Shown: positions 1 to 7,878 of the stretch, piece after piece
How the letters are laid out: every line of letters starts with the position of its first letter
Numbering within the stretch: the first letter of the stretch is position 1
Origin: Brachybacterium avium
Lineage (GTDB): Bacteria; Actinomycetota; Actinomycetes; Actinomycetales; Dermabacteraceae
DNA: 64,000 nucleotides
NCBI RefSeq assembly: GCF_002216795.1
Contig: NZ_CP022316.1
Coordinates: 1,550,001-1,614,000, forward strand
Reading direction: 5' to 3'
Notes under the pieces: model-generated
The model's database searches: none
Seen by the model: the letters and a program-made list of their open reading frames with translations, nothing else
Told to the model about the DNA's origin: nothing
Made by a program: the position numbers and the translations under genes

Positions 1-1216
1 CGTCCTCCGGCGCGTCGGCCGCCCCCGCGGCCTCCGGCGACTCCTCCGGGGTCGCCGGTGCACCGCCGAGCAGCCGGGGCGCCAGCGAGCGGCCGGCCCG
101 CAGGGGATCCTCGAGCGGCGTCGCCCCGGTGAGCTCGGCGATCGTCTCGAAGAGGTCGACGGCAGAGGCGGGGCGCTCGTCCACCGCTGCGGCGGCGATC
201 CGCTCGGGCCAGCGCACGATGAACGGGACGGTGATCGACGGCTCCCAGAAGTTCAGCGGGAAGGTCCCGTTGCCCTTGCCCCAGATGCCGTGGTGGCCGC
301 AGGAGAAGCCGTTGTCCGCGGTGAAGACCACGATCGTGTCCTCGAGCAGCCCGCGGCGCTCGAGGTCCTCCAGCAGGGCGGAGATGCTGCGATCCACGCC
401 GCTGATCGCCGCGCAGTAGCCGGCCAGGCCGCTGTGCCGATCGGCCACGGACCGCGCGAAGGCCTCGGCCTTGAACCACGGGTGGAGCTCGGGATCGGGC
501 ACGGAGGGGAAGTCGGTGTCGTCGTAGAGGGCCAGGAGGTCCTCCGGATGGTTCCCGTCGAACCAGGGATCGTGCGGCGCGGTCCAATTGACCTGGAGGA
601 AGAACGGGCTGTCCGCATCGTCGGCGCCCACGCGGTCCAGGAAGTCGAGGCTCTGGCGCGTGATCGCGTCGGTCAGGTACTCCGGTTCCGTCGTCGGCTC
701 CGCCGGAACCGCGGGTCGGCCGCTGACCTCGTCGTGCGCCCAGGTCGGCGCTCCGTAGTAGGGGCCGCCGCCGAGCTGATGGGCCCACCAGTAGTCGAAG
801 CCCGGTGCGGGGGTGTCGGAGGAGCCGATATGCCATTTGCCGACCATCCCGCAGCGATACCCGTCCCGCGAGAGCATCTGGGCGATCGAGTCCGCGCCGA
901 CGGCCCGCTCGAGGAAGTCGGGGTCGAAGGGCCGCTCCGGCGTGCCCGTGCGGGCCAGCGCCTCGGGACGGATCCAGTCGTGCACCCCGTGGGCGGAGGG
1001 CATCCGCCCGGTGGTGAGGCTGGCCCGCGCCGGGGAGCAGACCGGGGAGGCGCAGAAGAAGCGCTCCAGGGTGGTCCCCTCCCGCTGCAGGCGGTCGAGG
1101 GTCGGGGTGTGCAGCTCGGGCATCTTCGAGCCGAGCGCCCAGGCTCCCTGATCGTCCGTGACCAGCAGCAGCACATTGGGTCGGCGCTGTGCGGGGGTCG
1201 GGCTCGGCGTGGACAC
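1..1216 (-). CDS. Formylglycine-dependent sulfatase (partial, C-terminus beyond the left edge)
   Basis: Type I sulfatase (alkaline phosphatase superfamily), expected to remove sulfate esters from a carbohydrate. The GTG start at 1216 follows AGGAGG (1227-1222). Near the N-terminus is PNVLLLVTDDQG, the usual metal-binding start of the fold. Cys60 lies in CSPAR, the C-x-P-x-R signature whose Cys is oxidised to formylglycine. Further on are NWTAPHDPW and TADNGFSCGHHGIWGKG, both typical of S1 sulfatases. About 400 residues are visible; the last ones before the edge are an acidic Ala/Pro/Glu-rich tail, so the real end may be close. No signal peptide is seen, so it probably works in the cytoplasm. 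It is divergent from the isomerase at 1408, with a LacI-type operator between them. The substrate is unknown; the fucosidase at 10.6 kb suggests a sulfated, fucose-containing glycan (inference). Confidence 0.88.
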   Translation of the reverse strand, partial: MSTPSPTPAQRRPNVLLLVTDDQGAWALGSKMPELHTPTLDRLQREGTTLERFFCASPVCSPARASLTTGRMPSAHGVHDWIRPEALARTGTPERPFDPDFLERAVGADSIAQMLSRDGYRCGMVGKWHIGSSDTPAPGFDYWWAHQLGGGPYYGAPTWAHDEVSGRPAVPAEPTTEPEYLTDAITRQSLDFLDRVGADDADSPFFLQVNWTAPHDPWFDGNHPEDLLALYDDTDFPSVPDPELHPWFKAEAFARSVADRHSGLAGYCAAISGVDRSISALLEDLERRGLLEDTIVVFTADNGFSCGHHGIWGKGNGTFPLNFWEPSITVPFIVRWPERIAAAAVDERPASAVDLFETIAELTGATPLEDPLRAGRSLAPRLLGGAPATPEESPEAAGAADAPED

Positions 1217-1359
1217 GATGGCCTCCTGGGTGCTGCGGCGGGTGTGAGCTTGCGCGCTGAGGGGTCTCTTCGCCGAACTATGCCGGCGCGGCTCGGGCAC
1301 GGACCCGTCGGCAGGCGGATCGAAGGCCCGCACGCGTACGGGTTCTCACGATACCCTGT

Positions 1360-1373
1360 GGTAAACGCTTGCC
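1360..1373. promoter_or_regulatory. LacI-family operator in the sulfatase/isomerase divergent region
   Basis: GGTAAACGCTTGCC matches the LacI/GalR half-site pattern AARCGNTT with a central CG. It lies between the divergent starts at 1216 and 1408. Very similar sites occur at 10425 and 10481, so the LacI encoded at 3300, in the same gene string, is the natural candidate ligand (inference). Confidence 0.6.
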
Positions 1374-1407
1374 CTCCATGCGGCGTCCCCCGTTCCCAGG
1401 AGTTGCC

Positions 1408-2190
1408 ATGATCCGTCCCGGGCTCTGTTCCGTGACCTTCCGTGAGCTCGACGTCGCGCGCATCGTCGAGCTCTCCGCCGACGCCGGCCTGGCCTGCGTG
1501 GAATGGGCGGGCGACGCCCATGTCCCGCCGGGCGACGTCGCCGCCGCCGAGCACGCGCGCACCCTCACCGAAGGTGCGGGTCTCGCCGTCGCCTCCTACG
1601 GCTCCTACCTCCGCTTCGAGGGCTCCGACGAGGAGTTCGCCGCGCAGGCGGCGGGCGTGCTGACCGCAGCCCGGGCGCTCGGCGCACCACGGATCCGGGT
1701 CTGGGCCGGGCGCACCGGCTCGGCCGAGGCCTCCGCCGCCGAGCGGGCACAGATCATCGCGCGGATCCGCCGGTTCGCCGACGACACCGCCGCGCACGGC
1801 ATCGACCTCGGCCTGGAGTTCCACGGCCGCACGCTCACCGACGAGATCACCTCGACCCTGCGCCTGCTCCAGGAGATCGATCACGACCGCGTGCTCAGCT
1901 ACTGGCAACCGCACCAGGGCATGTCGGATGGCGACGCGCTGGAGACCCTGCGGCAGGTGCTGCCCCGCACCTCGACGATCCATGTCTTCTCGTGGTGGCC
2001 GATGCACGAGCGCCTCCCGCTCGCCGAACGGGCGCCGCTGTGGCGCGAGGCCTTCGGGATCCTCGCCGCTGAGGGCTCGGATCGCGACGCGCTGCTCGAG
2101 TTCGTCCCGCAGGACGACCCCGGAATGCTCGCGCGCGAGGCGGAATCCCTGCGCGAGCTGATCGCCGCCGGCGAGGAGAGCGCACTATGA
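1408..2190 (+). CDS. Sugar phosphate isomerase/epimerase (xylose isomerase-like TIM barrel)
   Basis: A 260-residue member of the AP-endonuclease-2/xylose-isomerase-like TIM barrel superfamily, which usually interconverts sugars, keto-sugars or inositols with a divalent metal. The ATG at 1408 has AGGAG 5 bases upstream, whereas an ATG further upstream has none. Visible features are the N-terminal CSVTFRELD strand, LGLEFHGRT with a metal-ligand-type Glu, and a C-terminal ALLEFVPQDDP strand with a second acidic ligand. It overlaps the following dehydrogenase by ATGA, so the two are translationally coupled. Together they suggest isomerisation and reduction/oxidation of a sugar or sugar acid released from the glycan. 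The exact substrate cannot be read from sequence. Confidence 0.8.
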   Translation: MIRPGLCSVTFRELDVARIVELSADAGLACVEWAGDAHVPPGDVAAAEHARTLTEGAGLAVASYGSYLRFEGSDEEFAAQAAGVLTAARALGAPRIRVWAGRTGSAEASAAERAQIIARIRRFADDTAAHGIDLGLEFHGRTLTDEITSTLRLLQEIDHDRVLSYWQPHQGMSDGDALETLRQVLPRTSTIHVFSWWPMHERLPLAERAPLWREAFGILAAEGSDRDALLEFVPQDDPGMLAREAESLRELIAAGEESAL

Positions 2191-3179
2191 GGGCGCTGCT
2201 CGCGATGCCCCCGAGCCTGCCCGGCCGCATGTTCGACGATACCCAGCTCGCCCGGCTGGCCGCGATCGCCGACATCGACACCAGCCGCACCCTCCCCGAC
2301 CTCACCTCCGCGCAGAACGAGTCACTCGCCGATATAGAGGTGCTCCTGACCGGCTGGGGCTCCCCGCGCGTCGATGCTGCGACGCTCGCGCGGATGCCGC
2401 GCCTGCGGGCGATCGTCCACACCGCCGGGACCGTGCGCTTCGTGGTCTCCGAAGCGGTGTGGGACCGCGGCGACATCGTGGTGACCTCCGCGACCGAGGC
2501 GAACGCGGTGCCGGTCGCCGAGTTCACCCTCGCCCACATCCTGCTGGCCGGCAAGCGCTCCCTCGCCCAGGAGACGGCCTATCGCCACGACCACCAGGTG
2601 GTGCCGGCTGCCGGCGCCGGGGCGGAGATCGGCAACTACGGCAACGTGGTGGGCCTCATCGGCGCGTCCCGGATCGGCACCCTGGTGGCGGAGCACCTGC
2701 AGCGCTTCGACGTGGAGGTGCTGGTCACCGACCCCTTCCTCGGGGCGGAAGAGGTCGCGGCCCTCGGCGCGACGAAGGTGGAGCCCGAGGAGCTCTACGC
2801 CCGCAGCGACGTGGTGAGCCTGCACGCACCCGACGTCCCCTCGACGCAGGGACTGGTCAGCCGCGAGCTGCTCGCGCTGATGCGCGACGGGACCACGTTC
2901 CTCAACACCGCCCGACCCGCCCTCGTCGACATCGATGCGCTGCGCGAGGAGCTGGTCTCCGGGCGCCTCAGCGCCGTGCTCGACGTGCACGACGATCTCG
3001 CCGCCGACGACCCCCTGTGGAACGTGCCCACGGTGTCGATCACCCCGCACATCGCCGGCTCCCAGGGCAATGAGCTGCGCCGCATGGGCGAGCAGGCCCT
3101 GGAGGAGGTGCGACGCCTCGCCGCCGGGGAGCCGCCGCTCCACCCCGTCGACCCCTCCCGCCGCGAGCTGGAGGCCTGA
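2187..3179 (+). CDS. D-isomer-specific 2-hydroxyacid dehydrogenase family protein
   Basis: 330 residues of the NAD-dependent D-2-hydroxyacid dehydrogenase fold: a split N-terminal substrate domain and a Rossmann domain with GLIGASRIG around residue 155. The catalytic Arg lies in NTARPALVD and His288 in TPHIAG. The usual catalytic Glu of the ..DV-x-x-x-EPL segment is not evident: the segment reads DVHDDLAADDPLW, so an Asp may replace it. That hints at an unusual substrate or a weakened His-Glu relay. The start overlaps the upstream isomerase stop (ATGA). A paralogue sits at 12895 behind the fucosidase; both begin with a similar MR-x-LL-M pattern, suggesting the same pathway. Confidence 0.82.
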   Translation: MRALLAMPPSLPGRMFDDTQLARLAAIADIDTSRTLPDLTSAQNESLADIEVLLTGWGSPRVDAATLARMPRLRAIVHTAGTVRFVVSEAVWDRGDIVVTSATEANAVPVAEFTLAHILLAGKRSLAQETAYRHDHQVVPAAGAGAEIGNYGNVVGLIGASRIGTLVAEHLQRFDVEVLVTDPFLGAEEVAALGATKVEPEELYARSDVVSLHAPDVPSTQGLVSRELLALMRDGTTFLNTARPALVDIDALREELVSGRLSAVLDVHDDLAADDPLWNVPTVSITPHIAGSQGNELRRMGEQALEEVRRLAAGEPPLHPVDPSRRELEA

Positions 3180-3299
3180 GGACAATGCGACGCCCAGCGA
3201 CCTCGGGGATCTTCCGTGCGGCCTCCTCGCTATGCTGACCGGGCCGTGGGCATCGCCGCCCCGATCCGGCAGACCCGCCACCGCTCAGGAGGAACGCTG

Positions 3300-4394
3300 A
3301 TGCCCGCCGTCCGACTCAGTGACGTCGCCAAGGACGCCGGGGTCTCCCTGGCCACCGCCTCGCGCGTGCTCAACGGCTCCTCCCGGGTGCCCGGGAAGGC
3401 GGTCGCCGAGAAGGTGAAGGCCTCCGCGGCGAAGCTCGGCTACGTCCCGAACGCCCAGGCCCAGGCCCTGGCCCGCTCCCGTTCGGGCCTGATCGGCCTG
3501 GTGGTCCACGACATCGCCGACCCCTACTTCGCGACCATCGCCCGCGAGATCCAGCAGCAGGTGTTCGCCTCGCAGTCGCAGGTGCTGCTCACGCAGACCG
3601 ATCGCGAGATCGACACCGAGATCCGGGCGCTGCGCTCCCTGATCGCCCAGCAGGTCGACGCCCTGGTGCTGGTGGGCTCGCACCGCTACGGCAACGACTC
3701 CGACGCCGCCCTGCGCACCCTGCTCGAGGGTTTCGCCCGTCACGGCGGTCGCGTGGTGGGCGTGGGCCAGTCGCTCGGCGTGGGTCGCACGATCGTGCCG
3801 GACAACGCAGCGGCCGCCCATGAGCTCGCCACGGCCCTGATCGTGGAGGGCCACCGCCGCTTCGCCGTGGTCCAGGGCATCGCCGGGATCCCCTCGGCCG
3901 CGGATCGCACCGGCGGCTACATCGCCGCCCTGACCGAGGCGGGCATCGAGCCCGAGCTCAGCGTGGAGGCGGACCTGACCCGTGCCGGCGGCTACCGGCT
4001 GGCCACCCGGATCCAGGAGCACCTCGCCGGTGCTCCGGCCGCCGAGGACCTCCCGCTGTGCGTGTTCGCCCCCGCAGACGTCATGGCGCTCGGCGCTCTC
4101 GGCGAGCTGCGCCGCCACGGGATCGAGGTCCCCGGGCAAGTCGCAGTCGCCGGCTTCGGCGGGGTGCCCGACGCGGCCGATGCGAACCCGATCCTCACCA
4201 CGATCGCGCTGCCGCTGCAGGACATGGCCCGCCAGGCCGTGGAATGGGTGCTCGAGCAGCCCCCGAAGGGCGAGGGCGTCCCGGTCGACGGCTCCTCGAG
4301 CGCCGAGGAGCTCGCCGAGGCCGGTCCGTCGGAGATCCATGTGCGCGGGGACGTGCTGCTGCGCGGCTCCACGGCGCTGGGCGACGTCGGCTGA
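3300..4394 (+). CDS. LacI-family transcriptional regulator
   Basis: 364 residues. The N-terminal LacI helix-turn-helix is VRLSDVAKDAGVSLATASRV, followed by the hinge region NAQAQALARSRSGLIGLVV and a periplasmic-binding-protein-like effector domain (DPYFATI, GFGGVPDA). The ATG at 3300 is preceded by AGGAGGAA (3287-3294). It lies 120 bp after the dehydrogenase in the same direction and is the only local regulator of the sulfatase/fucosidase locus. It probably binds the GGYAANCGCTTNYC sites at 1360, 10425 and 10481 and is released by a sugar ligand (inference). A roughly 20-residue acidic insert (GSSSAEELAEAG) occurs near the C-terminus. Confidence 0.9.
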   Translation: MPAVRLSDVAKDAGVSLATASRVLNGSSRVPGKAVAEKVKASAAKLGYVPNAQAQALARSRSGLIGLVVHDIADPYFATIAREIQQQVFASQSQVLLTQTDREIDTEIRALRSLIAQQVDALVLVGSHRYGNDSDAALRTLLEGFARHGGRVVGVGQSLGVGRTIVPDNAAAAHELATALIVEGHRRFAVVQGIAGIPSAADRTGGYIAALTEAGIEPELSVEADLTRAGGYRLATRIQEHLAGAPAAEDLPLCVFAPADVMALGALGELRRHGIEVPGQVAVAGFGGVPDAADANPILTTIALPLQDMARQAVEWVLEQPPKGEGVPVDGSSSAEELAEAGPSEIHVRGDVLLRGSTALGDVG

Positions 4395-4520
4395 CGCGCG
4401 GCCCCGGCAGGCTTCCGAGCTGGGAGCGGCTCACCGCCCGTCGATGTGCCGCACCGTCACGGTCGTGACCGCGCTGCCTTTGCCCACCCGGCTCAGCCGA
4501 CACACCGCCCCGTTACCTTG

Positions 4521-4738
4521 TGAGCACCCCCGATCGCCGGGGGTCTGGTCGCTCGGCCGGGTATGGCTTTGTTGCCCTGCCTTCAATGGTCCGGGGGTGT
4601 TGCCGCCCGGTCGAGAGACACGCGTTGACCGCTGATAGGGACACGGCCCAGCACTGCTGAGGTCTCTTGGTAACGTGGGTGCCGGCACCGGGTGTCAAGA
4701 CTGCGACCAGCAATGATGCTCCAAGGAAGGACAGCATC
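4521..4738 (+). ncRNA. Candidate IS110 bridge RNA / structured left end
   Basis: IS110-subgroup elements are known to transcribe a structured bridge RNA from the long non-coding end upstream of the transposase. This one base-pairs with target and donor DNA. Here the region contains a perfect stem ACCCCCG/CGGGGGT (4526-4532 with 4538-4544) and a long-range pair AGAGAC/GTCTCT (4614-4619 with 4662-4667, extendable by a G-T and a C-G pair). A third hairpin lies at the transposase start. It has no convincing coding frame. The ncRNA assignment rests on position and structure, not on a recognised motif. Confidence 0.4.
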
Positions 4739-4740
4739 AT
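4713..4740 (+). promoter_or_regulatory. Hairpin enclosing the transposase ribosome binding site
   Basis: ATGATGCT (4713-4720) and AGCATCAT (4733-4740) are a perfect 8-bp inverted repeat. The 12-base loop holds the AAGGAAGG ribosome binding site, and the right arm runs into the ATG at 4739. Folding in a read-through transcript would restrict ribosome access. Confidence 0.6.
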
Positions 4741-5962
4741 GGACACACGATTCGCGGTCGTCATCGGCCTGGATGTTGGAAAGACCGCCCACCACGCCTG
4801 CGCACTCGACCCCTCCGGGAACAAGCTGTTCGACGAGCCCCTCCCGCAGGATGAGACCAAGCTCCGCGAGCTGTTCACCCAGCTGCAGAACCACGGCGAA
4901 GTACTGATGGTCGTCGACCAACCCAACACCATCGGAGCGCTACCGATCGCGGTCGCCAGAGACTCGGGCTGCTCCGTCGCCTACCTCCCAGGCCTGGCGA
5001 TGAGGAAGGACGCAGACCTCTATCCGGGCAGGTCAAAGACAGATGCACGAGACGCGTTCATCATCGCCGACACCGCCCGCACCATGCCGCACACGCTGCG
5101 GCAGGTCGACCGCGACAACGATGTCCTCTCGACGCTCAAGGTCCTCGCCGGCTTCGACGAGGACCTCGCCCACGAGACCACCAGGGCACTGAACCGGATC
5201 CGATCCCTGCTCACGCAGATCCATCCCGCGCTCGAGCGCGTCTTTCTCGGCGGCAGCCTGGCCACCGGGCTCGTCCTGGACCTACTGGAGAAGTTCGGCG
5301 GCCCCACCGGGCTTAAGACTGCAGGCCGAGCCAAGGTTCTTCGATTCGCCCGCGCCCATTCACGCCGGGACCCAGAAACGCTGATCGATCAGATCTTCAA
5401 GGCGCTGGGCGAGCAGACCGTGGTCGTCCCCGCGACCGCGGCGGTGGAGCTGGTGATCCCCAGAGTCGCTGGTCAGGTCAAGGAGCTCAAGGAGCAGCGA
5501 GCGACCGTGGCGAGGGAGGTCGAGGCCATGCTGGAGGACTTCCCTCTCGCCGGGGTCTTGATGAGCATGCCGGGGATCGGCATCAAGACCGCCGCCCAGA
5601 TCCTCATGGCCGTGGGCGACGGAACGGGATTCGAGACCCCCGGCCACCTCGCCGCCTATGCCGGGATCGCACCGGTCACGCGAAGATCCGGGACCTCGAT
5701 CCGTGGAGAGTTCCCGGCTCGCTCGGGCAACAAGCGGTTGAAGAACGCACTGTTCTACTCTGCCTGGGTCGCCTCGAACCACGACCCGGTCTCCAAGGCC
5801 TACTACGATCGCAAACGCGCCGAGGGCAAGCGCCACAACGCCGCCGTGATCTGCCTGGCCCGCCGCCGCTGCAACGTCATCTTCGCGATGCTCCGCGACG
5901 GCACCTACTACCAGCGACCCACCACCGCCCCTACCACCGAGCCGGCCGCCCTCGCGGCTTGA
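4739..5962 (+). CDS. IS110-family transposase (DEDD recombinase)
   Basis: 407 residues. The N-terminal RuvC-like DEDD domain contains GLDVGK with Asp12, VVDQP with Asp60, and KTDARDA with Asp102 and Asp105. The spacing matches the family; the second acidic residue is Asp rather than the more usual Glu. The C-terminal Transposase_20 domain has MPGIGIKTAAQILMAVGD, AAYAGIAPVTRRSG and SGNKRLKNALFYSAW, where the family's conserved Ser region lies. The ATG at 4739 has AAGGAAGG upstream. The frame is intact from start to stop, so the element may be active. The tail (TTAPTTEPAALAA) is low-complexity. Confidence 0.93.
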   Translation: MDTRFAVVIGLDVGKTAHHACALDPSGNKLFDEPLPQDETKLRELFTQLQNHGEVLMVVDQPNTIGALPIAVARDSGCSVAYLPGLAMRKDADLYPGRSKTDARDAFIIADTARTMPHTLRQVDRDNDVLSTLKVLAGFDEDLAHETTRALNRIRSLLTQIHPALERVFLGGSLATGLVLDLLEKFGGPTGLKTAGRAKVLRFARAHSRRDPETLIDQIFKALGEQTVVVPATAAVELVIPRVAGQVKELKEQRATVAREVEAMLEDFPLAGVLMSMPGIGIKTAAQILMAVGDGTGFETPGHLAAYAGIAPVTRRSGTSIRGEFPARSGNKRLKNALFYSAWVASNHDPVSKAYYDRKRAEGKRHNAAVICLARRRCNVIFAMLRDGTYYQRPTTAPTTEPAALAA

Positions 5963-6097
5963 CTCGAAACATAGGGATACCCCCAACCTACGCATACCAG
6001 CGCAGACGCAAACGGCCACCGCACCTTCTTGACGAGAACGCCCCTAAGACTGTTATCGTGGCTTAACCACACTGCCATCGATGATGAAGGCCGAGTA

Positions 6098-6598
6098 ATG
6101 GGACGCCGATTCCGGAGATTTTTTACTACCCTTGTCGCAGTGGCGGCTTTCGCCAGCATGTCAAATGTGGCACAAGCCGAAACTGCGCCACTCGCTCCCA
6201 TCACAGTGACCAGCGAGGCTGGAATCACTGCGGAGCAACTTGCCCCGCCCGGTTCAACGAAGAAAGATATCGAGCGAGCCATCGCTCAGCATGAGGCATC
6301 CACCCCCACTCCGATGGCAACTGGGCGGTACTACTCCTTCTGCGAAGAGGGTAACAGTGGGCTCATGCCATGGACGAACAACTCTCCTAAATACTGCTAT
6401 GGCTGGTACTACGAGTATTTGGATGGCAAGCGCATTTCGAAAGTTAACATGATCAAATTGAAGGCGTACGACGCCTCCCTCACCCCGGGGACGGAAGTCG
6501 ACCTCAAGGTGTGGTGCGACAACAACGGCTTCTACTGCGGCATCGCATTCTCATTGGTCCCATACGTGGGCAAGTATCTCAAGAAGTTGCTGATCTAA
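6098..6598 (+). CDS. Secreted protein of unknown function (possible small effector)
   Basis: 166 residues. The start at 6098 is chosen because GAAGG lies 7 bases upstream and a classical signal peptide follows: RRFRR, a hydrophobic stretch, then VAQA-ET at about residues 27-30. The mature part is small, basic at its end (GKYLKKLLI), aromatic-rich (RYYSFCEEG, YCYGWYYEYLDGKR) and has four Cys, compatible with two disulfides. I do not recognise a family. The stop is immediately followed by the GTG of a two-helix membrane protein, so they form a transcription unit. Codons are clearly more AT-rich than in neighbouring genes, indicating transfer. A secreted toxin or bacteriocin with a membrane immunity partner is possible but unproven. 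Confidence 0.7.
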   Translation: MGRRFRRFFTTLVAVAAFASMSNVAQAETAPLAPITVTSEAGITAEQLAPPGSTKKDIERAIAQHEASTPTPMATGRYYSFCEEGNSGLMPWTNNSPKYCYGWYYEYLDGKRISKVNMIKLKAYDASLTPGTEVDLKVWCDNNGFYCGIAFSLVPYVGKYLKKLLI

Positions 6599-6862
6599 GT
6601 GGCTCATGAAATTCGAGAGCTAGCGGGCTACCTCGCACTCTCACTGCTCCTTGTCGGATCCGCCGAACTCGCCGTTGCGACACTCGGTGTCCCACGCCTG
6701 TGGGCACTGATCGTGACCTTCACGCTTGGGTACGCGATAGTCGCAGTCATGAAGTGGCGCTTACGCGCTGAAAAGGCCTCTCCTGCGGACGCTGCTCGGC
6801 CAGAATCCCCGAGCACGAACGATGCGGGCTCAGAGGCGGGTGCACACGACGCCCGACCCTGA
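6599..6862 (+). CDS. Small two-helix membrane protein downstream of the secreted protein
   Basis: 87 residues starting with GTG at 6599, directly abutting the TAA of the preceding gene, so translation is probably coupled. Two hydrophobic segments (about residues 9-29, YLALSLLLVGSAELAVATLG, and 33-51, LWALIVTFTLGYAIVAVMK) are followed by a polar Ala/Pro/Glu/Ser tail. No family is recognised. The size, topology and tight coupling to a small secreted protein resemble immunity or export partners in bacteriocin-like cassettes (inference only). Confidence 0.6.
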   Translation: MAHEIRELAGYLALSLLLVGSAELAVATLGVPRLWALIVTFTLGYAIVAVMKWRLRAEKASPADAARPESPSTNDAGSEAGAHDARP

Positions 6863-6993
6863 TGACATACTGCGCCGTCGTTGGCGCCGGTCCCGCGCAT
6901 CGTCGAGCACTCGGGACAGTGAGGCGGGCAGCGACCTGTCGGCCAGCAGGCCCCACTGTTCGCTGGGGTGATGCGCTCCGAATGCGACCTCCT

Positions 6994-7878
6994 TCAGGCG
7001 TGCGGCAGCACCAGCTGCTCGAAGCGCTCGGCGATGATCCGCGCGGCCTCGTCGGCCGGGGTGGCCCACACGTCCTCGTTGAAGATCTCGACCTCGATGT
7101 CGCCGGTGTATCCGGCGTCCTTGACCATGCGGGTGATCGAGGGGAAGTCGATGAAGCCGTCGCCCATGTAGCCGCGGGAGTGCAGAGGCTCCGCCGCGAG
7201 CGGGAGGTTCCAGTCGCACACCTGGTAGCTCAGCAGGCGGTCCGTCGCCGCGGCGCGCTGGATGGCGCGCTCGAGGTACGGGTCCCACCACACGTGGTAG
7301 GTGTCCACGACGACGCCGGCCGCGGGGCTGCCCGAGGCCTCGGCGATGTCGAGGGCCTGGTCGAGGGTGGAGACCACGGCGCGGTCCGCGGCGAACATCG
7401 GGTGCAGCGGTTCGATGGACAGCGTCACCCCGCGCTCCTCGGCGTAGGGAGCGAGCGTCGCGACGCCCTCGGTGACCCGGGAGCGGGCGCCGATGAGGTC
7501 CTTGTCCGCCCGGTCCACGCCGCCGACGACGAGCACCAGGGTGGGGGCGCCGAGCGCTGCGGTCTCGTCGATCGCGCGGCGGTTGTCCTCCAGCGCCGCA
7601 GCGCGGTCGGCCTCGGCCGAGGCGGTGAGGAACCCTCCGCGACACAGCGAGCTCACCCGCAGTCCGGCGTCGTCGACCCGGCGGCGCAGGGCGTCCAGGC
7701 CCACCTCGGCGACGTCCTGGCGCCACAGCCCCACGGCGTCGATGCCCTGCGCCGTGGTGGCCTCGAGGAACTCCTGGAGCGGCGTGGTGCGGAACGTCCA
7801 GCGGTTCAGCGACAGGCGCTGCGTGCCGGTCCCGAGACGCTCCGAGGGCGCGGCGGTGCGGGAATGTGAGGTCGTCAT
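6994..7878 (-). CDS. Sugar phosphate isomerase/epimerase (TIM barrel)
   Basis: 294 residues of the xylose-isomerase-like TIM barrel superfamily. Candidate metal ligands are visible in order: Glu in LSIEPLHPMF, Asp/His in VVVDTYHVWWDP, and Glu in IEVEIFNEDVW near the C-terminus. This is the ligand pattern of 3-keto-sugar or hydroxypyruvate-type isomerases. The start ATG (7878) overlaps the stop of the DUF993 gene by 4 bp. It is therefore the third gene of an operon with the Gfo/Idh oxidoreductase and DUF993. The trio would act together on one sugar, plausibly oxidation by the Gfo/Idh enzyme followed by isomerisation; the substrate is unknown. Confidence 0.82.
   Translation of the reverse strand: MTTSHSRTAAPSERLGTGTQRLSLNRWTFRTTPLQEFLEATTAQGIDAVGLWRQDVAEVGLDALRRRVDDAGLRVSSLCRGGFLTASAEADRAAALEDNRRAIDETAALGAPTLVLVVGGVDRADKDLIGARSRVTEGVATLAPYAEERGVTLSIEPLHPMFAADRAVVSTLDQALDIAEASGSPAAGVVVDTYHVWWDPYLERAIQRAAATDRLLSYQVCDWNLPLAAEPLHSRGYMGDGFIDFPSITRMVKDAGYTGDIEVEIFNEDVWATPADEAARIIAERFEQLVLPHA

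Larger units (their letters stand above)
4511..5990 (+). mobile_element. IS110-family insertion sequence (ends approximate)
   Basis: A DEDD transposase gene is preceded by about 340 bp of non-coding, hairpin-rich sequence and followed by a short right flank. This is the arrangement of the IS110 subgroup, whose long non-coding end is on the left. IS110 elements have no terminal inverted repeats, and I see no target duplication, so the boundaries are estimates. Its base composition is lower in GC than the neighbouring catabolic genes. It sits between the LacI gene and a lower-GC cassette. Confidence 0.75.

Noticed and set aside
4739..5962. IS1111 subgroup or conventional DDE transposase
   Set aside because: The N-terminal DEDD spacing and the long left non-coding end match the IS110 subgroup; no terminal inverted repeats are seen.
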